Below the pieces are notes generated by a model, which saw only the letters and a program-made list of their open reading frames with translations, was not told the DNA's origin and did not search any database. Made by a program: the position numbers and the translations under genes. A stretch of 64,000 nt of DNA from Oceanomicrobium pacificus (lineage in GTDB: Bacteria; Pseudomonadota; Alphaproteobacteria; Rhodobacterales; Rhodobacteraceae), in NCBI RefSeq assembly GCF_009833495.1, contig NZ_WUWG01000003.1, positions 248,001 to 312,000 of the forward strand. The letters are read 5' to 3'. Position 1 is the stretch's first letter; each line of letters opens with the position of its first letter. Positions 9,938-18,018 of the stretch are shown in pieces.

Positions 9938-11164
9938 TCAGGTCGCGACAGCGGCCTTGTCCGCCTCGACCTGCTCCAGCAGGGCTTCGGCAATCTTGCG
10001 CACTTCCTTGCGCAGGGGGTTCTTTGCGGCCACCTCCGAGAGCGGCAGGCCCTGGTCACAGGCCTGCGCCACCGGCTTGCCGCCATCGGGCAGGAGCACG
10101 TCGAGCGACACGCCAAGGCTCTCGCCCAGTCGTTTCACCCGGGCCTTGCCGGACATGTCGGTGAAGCCGGGCGCACGGTTGAGGATGAATTGCACCTTTT
10201 CGAAGGGCAGTTCCTCGGCCTTCAGCGCGCGCAGGAACCGCAGCGTGTTCTGCGCCGAGCGCATGTCGATCTCCAGCACGGTGAAATAGGTCTCCGCCGC
10301 CTTCAGCACATTGTCCGACCAGTGGACGAGCGCCTGCGGCATGTCGATGATGATGAAATCATAGCTGTCGCGCGCAATATCGATCAGCTTCTGCACATCC
10401 TCAGGCGCGATAATGTCGAGCGGCAACGCATCCATCGGCGAGGTCAGCACCGCAAGGCGCGACTTGAACGAGGTCAGGGCCTGCGCCAGTGCGTCATGGT
10501 CCATCGAGGCCGGATCGGAAATCAGCTCGTAGATGGCTTCCCGCCGGGGCAGGTCGAGATAGGTCGCGACCGAGCCGAACTGGAAGTTGAAATCAAGCAG
10601 CGCCACGCGCTTGTCGCTTTTGCGCGACGCGGTGGCCAGTTCCCAGGCCAGGTTCACGGCGAATGTGGAGGCACCAACGCCCCCGGCCACACCATAGACC
10701 GGCAGCACGAACCCGTGGCGGCGCTTCTTGCGCTTTTCCTCGGGCTCGGCATTGTTGACCTTGCGGTCGCGCAGGTTGACGAAACTGTCGCGCAGCGCAC
10801 CGTCGGGGATCGGGTAGGGGATGAAATCATCCGCGCCGAGCCGCATCAGCTGGTGCAGGGCAGCGGGGTTCACGTCCTTGACGACAAGCACCACGGGCAG
10901 GCCGATGCGCTTGGCCTTCAGGATATATTCCGTGACGATGTTGAGATTCTGTTCGTCCGCGGCGGAGACACCGACCACGGCAAATTCGAGCACCTCGGAC
11001 TTGCCCTCATCGAGAACAGCCAGACCACTGTCGAAGTCGAGCGGCTGCCAGCTGTCATTGAACTCATTGTCGAGTTCTTCGACCAACTGGTTGAATTCGG
11101 TCATGTCACGCATGACCGCATAGGCTTCAACCGCTTTGTTTTTTGCTTTCAGAAGCAGAGCCAT
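9938..11164 (-). CDS. tadZ: TadZ/CpaE pilus-localising ParA-like ATPase
   Basis: A 408-residue protein with a receiver-like domain (about residues 55-120) followed by a MinD/ParA-type ATPase domain. The P loop is degenerate: GVAGGVGAST (158-167) keeps the glycines but lacks the usual Lys before Ser/Thr, as is common in TadZ/CpaE. The Walker B-like stretch FIIIDMP follows. TadZ/CpaE places the Tad machine at the pole. It is preceded by a 0.5-kb gap and so may have its own promoter. Confidence 0.9.
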   Translation of the reverse strand: MALLLKAKNKAVEAYAVMRDMTEFNQLVEELDNEFNDSWQPLDFDSGLAVLDEGKSEVLEFAVVGVSAADEQNLNIVTEYILKAKRIGLPVVLVVKDVNPAALHQLMRLGADDFIPYPIPDGALRDSFVNLRDRKVNNAEPEEKRKKRRHGFVLPVYGVAGGVGASTFAVNLAWELATASRKSDKRVALLDFNFQFGSVATYLDLPRREAIYELISDPASMDHDALAQALTSFKSRLAVLTSPMDALPLDIIAPEDVQKLIDIARDSYDFIIIDMPQALVHWSDNVLKAAETYFTVLEIDMRSAQNTLRFLRALKAEELPFEKVQFILNRAPGFTDMSGKARVKRLGESLGVSLDVLLPDGGKPVAQACDQGLPLSEVAAKNPLRKEVRKIAEALLEQVEADKAAVAT

Positions 11165-11662
11165 GCGAGCTACCTACTTTAAACAGTCAGAATACTACGG
11201 AAACACTTACACCAGCGCGCAATCCGGGCAGTACACCGCTCCAATTTGTCGAAAGTAAGGCACCCGCTCCGCTGGCGGCGCCGGGAAGCGCCATTCGCGT
11301 CGAGTGTTTCGACGGAGCCACAACGCGGCTCTGGAGAGATGGACCGAATGTACGCGACAACTTACGCTTCCTTCCAAGCTAGCAATATAGAAACAAAGAG
11401 GAAACGGAAGAATCCGGCAAATTCCCGAAATTTGATCCTGTTGCCGACAGGTCACCACGCGTGATCGGTCCCTGAAGGCGCGGCGGGCGGGCAGGGACGC
11501 GGCGAACCCCCTGGCGACGGACGTAAAAAAGGGGATCGCGGCGCGATCCCCAAAAATGGTTACCTGATGCTATAGGGCGGGCTGCGGCTGGAAATCGATC
11601 ACTCGTCACGCTTCCAGGAGGCACCACAGCCGCCCGAACCGGCCCGAAGGCCGGACCTGTTC
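11165..11662 (-). other. Intergenic region between OmpA lipoprotein gene and tadZ
   Basis: About 500 bp with no convincing coding sequence. It contains a CGAA-tetraloop hairpin right after the OmpA stop (CCGGCC/GGCCGG, 11639-11654), a strong terminator near 11531, and then about 350 bp leading to tadZ that must hold its promoter. I do not see an unambiguous -35/-10 pair. Short frames here have atypical codon use and no ribosome site. Confidence 0.6.
11525..11551 (-). terminator. Rho-independent terminator downstream of the OmpA lipoprotein gene
   Basis: On the minus strand GGGGATCG pairs with CGATCCCC across a 5-nt loop, followed by six T. It separates the pilin-rcpC-rcpA-ompA part of the Tad locus from tadZ onward. 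The A run on the other side could let it act in both directions. Confidence 0.8.
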
Positions 11663-12292
11663 TTACTCGATGCCCTCGACATTGACCTCGGCGGTCGTGC
11701 CGGCGGCATAGTCGTTGTAGATGCGGTTCGCGACCTTGCCGTCGAAATCCGCACCGCGGCCGCGGACGAAGCCCGAGATCTCGGTCACCGTGCGGCGGTT
11801 GAGCCGCTCGCGGTTGGGCGTGTTGATCAGCGGGCGGGTCTCGCCGAAGGAGGCGACAGCGTCCATCCGGCTGCGGCTGACGCCACGTGCCACCAGATAG
11901 TTGACCGCCGACTGGGCGCGCCGCTGGCCGAGCGCCTGGTTGTAGCCCGGGGAACCGACGGCATCGGTGTGGCCGTAGATCCGGATCCGGACCGCGCCAT
12001 TGGCCCGCAGCCAGGCGGCCTGCTTGTCGAGCGCCGCGCGGGCGTCGGGACCAAGCGCCGAGCTGTTGAAGTCGAAGTTGATCATATGCGGTGCCGCGGC
12101 CCGGAACTGCGCGTTGATCGAGTGGAGCGCTGCGGGGTCAACCCCGTAGGCCTGCTGGATCAGCTCGTTCTGCGTCACGGAGTTTCCGAACGCGCCCTCG
12201 TTCTTGAAGGCGCTGTCGCCCGCTTCGGTGGTGCAGCCGGCGACGGCCAGTGCCAGGACGGCGGCTGCGGATTTCAGTGCGATCGTGTTCAT
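11663..12292 (-). CDS. OmpA-family peptidoglycan-binding lipoprotein in Tad operon
   Basis: A 209-residue protein with a lipobox (AVAGC, Cys near residue 19) and a C-terminal OmpA domain: INFDFNSSALGPDARAALD, then IRIYGHTDAVGSPGYNQALGQRRAQSAVNYLV. The Asp and Arg of the DAP-binding pocket are present. It likely anchors the secretin complex to the cell wall. It follows rcpA by 6 bp, in the position where other Tad operons carry RcpB or an OmpA-like protein. Confidence 0.88.
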   Translation of the reverse strand: MNTIALKSAAAVLALAVAGCTTEAGDSAFKNEGAFGNSVTQNELIQQAYGVDPAALHSINAQFRAAAPHMINFDFNSSALGPDARAALDKQAAWLRANGAVRIRIYGHTDAVGSPGYNQALGQRRAQSAVNYLVARGVSRSRMDAVASFGETRPLINTPNRERLNRRTVTEISGFVRGRGADFDGKVANRIYNDYAAGTTAEVNVEGIE

Positions 12293-12298
12293 GGATCC

Positions 12299-13717
12299 TT
12301 ACTCCAAAACGTAGCCGTATGCGCCCTGGAAATTCTGCTGCGCGACAGTCTGCGCAGGACCAGAGCCTTCGATTTGGCCGTTCAGGAACAGGGCGGCCTC
12401 ACTGGGAATACGCATCCGATCGGTCGGCAGGCTCAGCGCCTGGCCGTCGGTCGGCACAACGAGATGCGGGGTCACGATGATCACCAGTTCGCTCTGGCGG
12501 CGCGTGAATTCGGCGCTGCGGAAGAGCGTGCCCAGGATCGGAACGTCACCGATCCACGGAACCTGGTTGGCCTGATCGACGAAATCGTCCTGCAGAAGAC
12601 CCGCGATGGCGAAGCTCTGCCCGTCGCGCATCTCGACCGTGGTGTTGGCCCGCCGTGTGGTGAAGGCGAAGACGTCATCCTCACCCGCGATCACGGAAGT
12701 GGACGTGTCGAGCGCCGATACTTCCGCGCCGATGTCGAGGTTGATCAGGTCGCCATCGATGACCGTCGGCGTGAAGCCGAGCATGACGCCGAAGGGCTTG
12801 TATTCAATGGTAATTCCGCGATCACCATTGTCCACCGGGATGGGATATTCACCACCCGCGAGGAACTCGGCGGTCTCGCCGGAGATGGCGACGAGGTTCG
12901 GTTCCGCCAGCGTGCGGACCATACCCTTGCCTTCAAGCGCCTGGATCAGCAGGTCGACGGCCAGACCGCCCACCCCGAAGGAGAAGCCGATCGCGCCACC
13001 GCCATTGACGGTTTCCTGAAGGATGTTGCCGTTGAAGTTGTAGACACCGCCACCGGGGGAGGAGACGGCCTGACCGGCATCGGTGATGGCCGGGAGTGTT
13101 TCGCCCAGAAGACCGGCGATGCCGACGCTGGAGCTGAGGCTCTTGGATACGGCGCGCTGCATTTCTGCGAACCGCACCTTCAGGAGCACCTGCTGGGCGC
13201 CGCCGACCATCATCAGGTTGGTGACACGGCCCGGCGCGTAGCGTTCGGCCAGTTCCAGCGCGCGGGATACCTTGCGCGAGGAGGAAACACGGCCCGACAG
13301 GACGATCCCGTCATTGGCGGTGCGGATCTCGATCGGCTCCTTGGGAAGGATCTCCGAGAGACGCTCCTTGAATTCGGCGATATCGGGCGCAACCCGCACA
13401 TCGACGTTGGAAATCAGGTTTCCGTCCGGTCCGAGCAATGTCAGCGTCGTGCGACCGGGTGCCTTGCCGAGCACGTAGATCGTGCGGTCCGACAGCGTCG
13501 CGATGTCCGCGATGCCGGGGTTCGCGACCGACAGCTCCGCGAAGACGCGGTCGCTTTCCATCACGATGGCCCGGTTGACAGCCACCGAGATGGCGCCGGA
13601 ACTCGATCCGTTCAGAATTTTAAGTACACTGGCGTCCTGTGCCTGCGCTTGCACGGCAAAGGAACCAGTCAGCGCGAGGCCGATGAGCCCCCCGCACATC
13701 AGGTTTTTCAATGTCAT
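12299..13717 (-). CDS. rcpA: RcpA/CpaC secretin, outer-membrane channel of Tad pilus
   Basis: A 472-residue secretin with a Sec signal peptide ending AQAQA, a pilus/BON-like N domain (SDRTIYVLGKAPGRTTLTLLG) and the C-terminal secretin domain, with the signature VPWIGDVPILGTLFRS near residue 400. It forms the outer-membrane gate through which the Flp pilus exits. It is smaller than T2SS secretins, as usual for RcpA/CpaC. It lies between cpaB/rcpC, 162 bp upstream, and the OmpA lipoprotein gene. Confidence 0.93.
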   Translation of the reverse strand: MTLKNLMCGGLIGLALTGSFAVQAQAQDASVLKILNGSSSGAISVAVNRAIVMESDRVFAELSVANPGIADIATLSDRTIYVLGKAPGRTTLTLLGPDGNLISNVDVRVAPDIAEFKERLSEILPKEPIEIRTANDGIVLSGRVSSSRKVSRALELAERYAPGRVTNLMMVGGAQQVLLKVRFAEMQRAVSKSLSSSVGIAGLLGETLPAITDAGQAVSSPGGGVYNFNGNILQETVNGGGAIGFSFGVGGLAVDLLIQALEGKGMVRTLAEPNLVAISGETAEFLAGGEYPIPVDNGDRGITIEYKPFGVMLGFTPTVIDGDLINLDIGAEVSALDTSTSVIAGEDDVFAFTTRRANTTVEMRDGQSFAIAGLLQDDFVDQANQVPWIGDVPILGTLFRSAEFTRRQSELVIIVTPHLVVPTDGQALSLPTDRMRIPSEAALFLNGQIEGSGPAQTVAQQNFQGAYGYVLE

Positions 13718-13879
13718 GTGATCCTGCCTCTCAAAACCACGTTTCTTTTATAGGGCCGCCTATTCCTGGCAGCTTCCGTGGCTCAAGACTGTTGCAGGGT
13801 CTGATTAAAAACAAGAATCAATACGTTACCGGACGGAATTGACCTAAACGCGTGGCCAATTCGCAACCATTGCGTCTGA

Positions 13880-14707
13880 TCACTCCTGGCAGGGGGTCGG
13901 GATTTGCTCGCGTTTTCCGGCCCGGACAACGGTCAGGAAGCAGCGCTTTTCTTCGACCACAACCCGTTCAATTTCCCCGGTAATATCCTTCTGGTCGACC
14001 TCGACCTCGCCCACTTCCTCGGAGTCCGAGAGGCCGCGCAGCGACAGGGACAATCGGCCGGAGCCCTGAGCCTGTGCCAATTCTGCAACGCGGCGCGGCG
14101 AGACCTCGACAGTCACCGTACGAGCCACGATCGGGCGCGACAGGTCCTGGTCGGAGATCTGGTCAACGGCGATGATTTCAACATCTTCAAGCAGCAGCTT
14201 GGTGATGGTCTTGTCCGACTGGCGGCCGGTCCAGTAAATGTCGATCCGGTCGCCCGGCTGGATGAAACCGGACACACCCGTGGCCACATCGACGCGCAGC
14301 GTGAAAGCGCGCATGCCTTTGGACAGGCGGGCCCGCAGGCCGGCATCCTGGCCGAATTTCGTGACCTTGGAGATCAGGATCGGTTCGTGCCGTTCCATCT
14401 GGCGCAGGATCGCGCGCGGATCGGTGCCTTCGGGACCGAACAGATCATCGAGCGAGGTGAAAGCGCCTTCGGGCACATACTCCGCTGGCCACTCGATCTC
14501 CACTGCATCTTCGCGGTCGAGCGCCTTGCCGAAGGGCAGGGGCTTTTCGGCAACGACGACTGTCGTGAGCTCAATGGCCGGGGTCGCGTTGGCCTGCAGG
14601 GCAGCCATGCGGATCTCGTAATCCTCGAACTGTTGCATCACCATATAAACAGCGAAACCGGCCAATCCGAGGCCGGCGAGCAGTACGAGAATGAAAATGC
14701 CGCGCAT
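13880..14707 (-). CDS. rcpC: RcpC/CpaB, SAF-domain pilus assembly protein
   Basis: A 275-residue protein with one N-terminal membrane anchor (residues 4-24), a SAF domain (KPLPFGKALDREDAVEIEWP) and a CpaB C-terminal domain (GMRAFTLRVDVATGVSGFIQPGD). RcpC/CpaB is a periplasmic part of the Tad secretin complex. AAGGA lies 8 bp before the ATG. The protein ends with a Cys near the C-terminus. Confidence 0.9.
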   Translation of the reverse strand: MRGIFILVLLAGLGLAGFAVYMVMQQFEDYEIRMAALQANATPAIELTTVVVAEKPLPFGKALDREDAVEIEWPAEYVPEGAFTSLDDLFGPEGTDPRAILRQMERHEPILISKVTKFGQDAGLRARLSKGMRAFTLRVDVATGVSGFIQPGDRIDIYWTGRQSDKTITKLLLEDVEIIAVDQISDQDLSRPIVARTVTVEVSPRRVAELAQAQGSGRLSLSLRGLSDSEEVGEVEVDQKDITGEIERVVVEEKRCFLTVVRAGKREQIPTPCQE

Positions 14708-14808
14708 TGAGAATTCCTTGCCTTTACCGTCCGGCCATTTCTACAAGCTTGCCGGACCTGCGCAACGGGAAATCCCTGCCGGTTTCTTAACTTCCCGGCA
14801 ACTGTGAC

Positions 14809-15009
14809 TTAATCGCTCGTCACGAGAGCTTTCAGCGAGTGGGCTGTCGAAACGGTGTCGTCAGCGTTGTTGGCCTGGACGTTGATCCCCTCGGACACGA
14901 TGACGATGACCGGAATGGCGATGCCGACCAGTGCGGCGGTAAGTACAACCCAGTCGACGGTAACCGCTCCGGATGTGTCATCCAGGAATGCAGCGAAATG
15001 TTTGGACAT
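14809..15009 (-). CDS. Flp-like pilin 1
   Basis: A 66-residue prepilin: short charged leader, predicted cleavage after Gly14, then a mature sequence starting A-V-T-V-D-W, a hydrophobic helix, and a polar tail. Canonical Flp has Glu at +5 and Tyr at +6 of the mature protein; here these are Asp19 and Trp20. A TTG start six codons upstream is open, but the ATG at 15009 has AGAGG about 6 bp upstream and gives a pilin-like leader. It lies 101 bp before rcpC. Expected substrate of the prepilin peptidase encoded at the operon end. Confidence 0.82.
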   Translation of the reverse strand: MSKHFAAFLDDTSGAVTVDWVVLTAALVGIAIPVIVIVSEGINVQANNADDTVSTAHSLKALVTSD

Positions 15010-15056
15010 GGGGAACCTCTTTCGCAAATCAGTGTGTGTGGAGCCTACGCGATAAC

Positions 15057-15090
15057 AAAAAGGGGGCCGACGGTTTGCCCGTCCGCCCCC
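15057..15090 (-). terminator. Terminator between the two pilin genes
   Basis: On the minus strand a 12-bp stem with one mismatch (GGGGGC-GACGG paired with CCGTC-GCCCCC around GCAAA) is followed by five T. It lies about 20 bp after the stop of pilin 2, so pilin 2 is likely a highly expressed monocistronic message with limited read-through into pilin 1 and the assembly genes. Confidence 0.85.
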
Positions 15091-15110
15091 TCAAACCTTG
15101 ATCCGAGCGA

Positions 15111-15314
15111 TTAGTTGCTCGTGATGCCGTAGGTGGACGTGTTCGCCGACTCGAGTTCGTCGGAGATTGCGTTGGACGCGGTGTTGATGCCGCCGGAGAC
15201 AACGGTCAGAACGGCGATCGCGATGCCCACGATGGCAGCGGTCAGAACAACCCAGTCAACAGTCACGGCACCGGATTCGTCAGCGATGAATTTTTTCAGG
15301 TCGAACAGTTTCAT
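15111..15314 (-). CDS. Flp-like pilin 2 (probable major pilin)
   Basis: A 67-residue prepilin starting MKLFDLKKF with predicted cleavage after Gly15 and a mature start A-V-T-V-D-W; Asp20-Trp21 replace the Glu-Tyr of classical Flp. A GGAGGG site precedes the ATG. The hydrophobic core is nearly the same as in pilin 1; the tails differ. Its own strong terminator and first place in the locus fit a major pilin. The frame is open further upstream, but this start is better supported. Confidence 0.85.
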   Translation of the reverse strand: MKLFDLKKFIADESGAVTVDWVVLTAAIVGIAIAVLTVVSGGINTASNAISDELESANTSTYGITSN

Positions 15315-15726
15315 TGTGTATCCCTCCAAGGATTTTGAGCAGTCAATTGCAGTTTCAAGACCCCAACATGGGGCGTTACGCCAGATGGAAGCCGGGGACC
15401 GAAGGGGCTGTGCCTTTGAGCCGGCCCTGGCTCCTACCATTCATGTCGATCAGTCTTGACCGAACGCCCTCAATACACTCCCGAAATCGGGCAGAAATTG
15501 GACAAGGGTTTGGAAAATGCAGAAAATTTGGTGAACCGAAAATTAATCCGTTTAAAATCAGTGGCTTGCACTGATTGCGAGGCGACTTAACTCCGGTAAT
15601 CCCGATCCCCAGCTGTCGTTTCTGTGGTCATTTGGCCACGATTGCGGCGGCTAGAGAGCGGAAATGATTGCGGGATTCGGGATGTGCCGTAGAATCGAGC
15701 CCGAGGCAGATAAAAAAGAGCAGCAC
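15315..15726. other. Divergent intergenic region between pilin 2 and the lytic transglycosylase gene
   Basis: About 410 bp, AT-richer than its surroundings around 15480-15560, with no credible gene. It must contain the pilin promoter (minus) and the transglycosylase promoter (plus). A weak minus-strand pair, TTGAAA (complement of 15353-15358) and CAAAAT (complement of 15332-15337) at 15-bp spacing, is a possible pilin promoter, but the spacing is short. A TTAA-N5-TTAA at 15543-15555 is not a proper CtrA site. Confidence 0.5.
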
Positions 15727-16590
15727 ATGGCAATCACGGGAATCAGGTCCGGCCTGGTCTTCGGGCTGGCACTCTCGGTCGTGCTGGCCAGCGGGGCCGG
15801 CGCGGAAAGCAGCTTCACCTTCAAGCGGATCAAGCCGCCCGGTGGCGCGACAGGCAAGCGGATCAACATCCAGGTGGACCCGACGCCGGCGGAACAGCCG
15901 GCGATCGATCCGCGCGTGATGTTGCCGATGCCCCAGCCAGACGCCAATATTCCCGTGCCGGACCGTGCCCCGCCGCCCACGGCCGTGGCCAAGCCCGGCA
16001 GCGCATTTTGGGAAGCCTTCTCGCCCGCCATCGCAGCCGCCGACGACCGCCGCTTGGCGGAAGCGGCCGATTTCGTCGGCGCCAGTGACGGCGCGCAGAA
16101 TTTCGACGCGGCGCGGCGCCGGATGGAGCGGCTGGCGGTCAAATTCGGACCCGAGATCATCAAATCGACCATCGGCACGAAAGTGTCCCCGGCGCTGGTG
16201 CTGGCCGTCATCGGCGTGGAATCGGCCGGCCGTCCGGAGGCCAAGAGCCATGCGGGCGCTGTCGGACTGATGCAGCTCATGCCCGCGACGGCGAAACGGT
16301 TCGGGGTCAGCGACCGCACCGATCCGGCGCAGAACATCCGCGGCGGCACGGCCTATCTCGACTGGCTGCTGGCCGAGTTCGGCCGAGACCCGCTTCTGGC
16401 GCTGGCCGGCTACAATGCCGGCGAAGGGGCCGTGAAGGCCTATGAGGGCATCCCGCCCTATGCGGAGACCCGAGACTATGTGCCGAAGGTCGTGGCGGCG
16501 TGGCGCGTGGCGCGCACGCTGTGCATGACCCCGCCCATTTATGCCGATGACGGCTGCGTCTTCATGCGACAGGCGGCCCTGAGCGAATGA
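15727..16590 (+). CDS. Periplasmic lytic transglycosylase (SLT domain)
   Basis: A 287-residue secreted enzyme with a signal peptide (residues 1-25, ending GAGA) and a C-terminal SLT domain. The catalytic Glu is in GVESAG, followed by the family motifs SHAGAVGLMQLMPATAKRFG, NIRGGTAYLDWL and ALAGYNAGEGAV. It would cut the MurNAc-GlcNAc bond of peptidoglycan and form an anhydro end. The start at 15727 was chosen because it begins the signal peptide and has AAGAG upstream; the frame is open earlier. It overlaps the next gene by 4 bp (ATGA). A link to pilus insertion through the wall is possible but not shown. Confidence 0.88.
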   Translation: MAITGIRSGLVFGLALSVVLASGAGAESSFTFKRIKPPGGATGKRINIQVDPTPAEQPAIDPRVMLPMPQPDANIPVPDRAPPPTAVAKPGSAFWEAFSPAIAAADDRRLAEAADFVGASDGAQNFDAARRRMERLAVKFGPEIIKSTIGTKVSPALVLAVIGVESAGRPEAKSHAGAVGLMQLMPATAKRFGVSDRTDPAQNIRGGTAYLDWLLAEFGRDPLLALAGYNAGEGAVKAYEGIPPYAETRDYVPKVVAAWRVARTLCMTPPIYADDGCVFMRQAALSE

Positions 16591-18002
16591 GCGGCGCCAC
16601 GTGCCCGCTCGTCGTCGATGTGGACGGCACGCTCCTGCGCACCGACCTGCTGCAGGAAAGCTTTCTGGCCGCCATGGGCCGCGCGCCCGTCGCAGCAGCA
16701 TCCTTCACCGCAAAACACCTGTCGAACCGTCCGGCTCTGAAACTCGGTTTGGCCGATCAGGCCGGGCTTGATTCGGACCTCCTGCCGCTCAACGAGGCTG
16801 TGCTCGGCCTGATCGAGGAGGCCAAGTCCGAGGGGCGGCCTATCGTGCTCGCCTCGGGCGGCGCGGAGCCGCTGGTGCAAGCCCTCGCTGACCGGATCGG
16901 CGGCGTCGACCGCGTCATGGGCACCGTTGATGGCACGAACCTGACCGCGGGGCGCAAAGCGGCCGCGCTTGTCGATGCCTATGGCGAGAACGGGTTCGAT
17001 TATGTCGGCGACTCGATGGCCGATCTGCCGGTCTGGGCCGTCGCCCGACGCGCCTATCTGACCGCGCCACGGGCCCGCGTCGAGGCCGGTCTGCGCCGCG
17101 CGGGCATCGATTTCGAGATCCTCTCCCCCCATTGGCGGCTGCGGGACATGGTGCGCGGCATCCGCCCGCACCAGTGGATCAAGAACAGCCTGATGTTCCT
17201 GCCGCTGATCGCGGCCCATGTCAGCGATCCGGCGGCCTGGCTTCTTGTGTTCCTCGGCGCCGTCGCCTTTTCGCTCGGTGCATCCAGCATCTATATCGTC
17301 AACGACCTGCTCGACCTGTCGGCCGACCGCCGTCACGCCACAAAGCACAAGCGGCCCTTCGCCGCCGGGGCTGTGCCGCTAAGGATCGGGGCGGCGGCAT
17401 CTGTCCTGCTCGCGACAATGGCCATTGTGCTCGGAATCAGCCTGCATCTGCATTTCCTGGCGGTGCTCCTCGTCTATATCTGCCTGTCGCTGGCCTATTC
17501 GCTGAAGCTGAAACGGTTGCGCTGGGTCGATATTGCCGTTCTGGCCACGCTCTATTCGCTGCGCGTGCTCGCAGGGGCCGAGATCGTGTCGGTCGATGTG
17601 ACAGGCTGGCTGCTCGGGTTCATCTTCCCGTCCTTCCTCGCGCTCGGCTGCGTCAAGCGGCTAACCGAACTGGCCAAGGCCAAGAGCGATGACCGTCTGC
17701 CCGGTCGCGGCTACGGGCGCGCGGATATGGGGGATCTGACGAATGTGGCCGTGGTGGGCGCTGTGGCGGCGCTGATCGTGCTCGGCTTCTACATTCATTC
17801 AGGTCAGGCGCAGGCGCTCTACACCCGACACTGGGTCCTGTGGCTTGCCGTGCCTTTTGTCGCGCTCTGGTTCGAGCGGATGATCCGTACCGGACGGCAG
17901 GGGCTGCAACAATATGACCCGATCGTCTTTGCGCTGCGCGACCCGAAAGGGGTCGCGCTGATCGCAGTCTCGCTCTTCTGGTTCGTGCTCGCCAGTTTCT
18001 GA
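16587..18002 (+). CDS. HAD phosphatase - UbiA prenyltransferase fusion (decaprenyl-phosphate phosphoribosyltransferase-like)
   Basis: A 471-residue two-domain protein. Residues 1-175 are a HAD phosphatase with DVDGT (Asp11, Asp13), a motif II Ser90 and GDSMAD (142-146 region). Residues 185-471 are a UbiA-family transferase with RPHQWIKN (193-200) and the Asp-rich motif NDLLDLSAD (239-247), then the ATKHKRPFAAG block. These match the M. tuberculosis DPPR synthase Rv3806c (RPRQWVKN; ND..D..AD; PTKRFRP), which joins PRPP to decaprenyl phosphate. The HAD half could remove the 5-phosphate, a step done by a separate enzyme in mycobacteria. DprE2- and DprE1-like genes converge on it. Membrane-embedded. 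Confidence 0.85.
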   Translation: MSGATCPLVVDVDGTLLRTDLLQESFLAAMGRAPVAAASFTAKHLSNRPALKLGLADQAGLDSDLLPLNEAVLGLIEEAKSEGRPIVLASGGAEPLVQALADRIGGVDRVMGTVDGTNLTAGRKAAALVDAYGENGFDYVGDSMADLPVWAVARRAYLTAPRARVEAGLRRAGIDFEILSPHWRLRDMVRGIRPHQWIKNSLMFLPLIAAHVSDPAAWLLVFLGAVAFSLGASSIYIVNDLLDLSADRRHATKHKRPFAAGAVPLRIGAAASVLLATMAIVLGISLHLHFLAVLLVYICLSLAYSLKLKRLRWVDIAVLATLYSLRVLAGAEIVSVDVTGWLLGFIFPSFLALGCVKRLTELAKAKSDDRLPGRGYGRADMGDLTNVAVVGAVAALIVLGFYIHSGQAQALYTRHWVLWLAVPFVALWFERMIRTGRQGLQQYDPIVFALRDPKGVALIAVSLFWFVLASF

Positions 18003-18018
18003 CGGCCCGTGCCGTCAG
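17999..18018. terminator. Hairpin containing both convergent stop codons
   Basis: CTGACGGC, a 4-nt CCGT loop, then GCCGTCAG: a perfect 8-bp stem. The TGA of the HAD-UbiA gene and the TGA of the dprE2 gene lie in its two arms. There is no T run, so it is probably a weak bidirectional or RNA-stabilising element rather than a classic terminator. Confidence 0.55.

Noticed and set aside
15543-15555. TTAA-N5-TTAA as a CtrA site near the pilin promoter
   Set aside because: The CtrA consensus needs a 7-bp spacer; five does not fit, and no other half-site is well placed.
15637-15655. A TGGCC...TTGCG sigma-54-like element upstream of the transglycosylase gene
   Set aside because: The distance between the GG and GC elements is 8 bp rather than the required 10.
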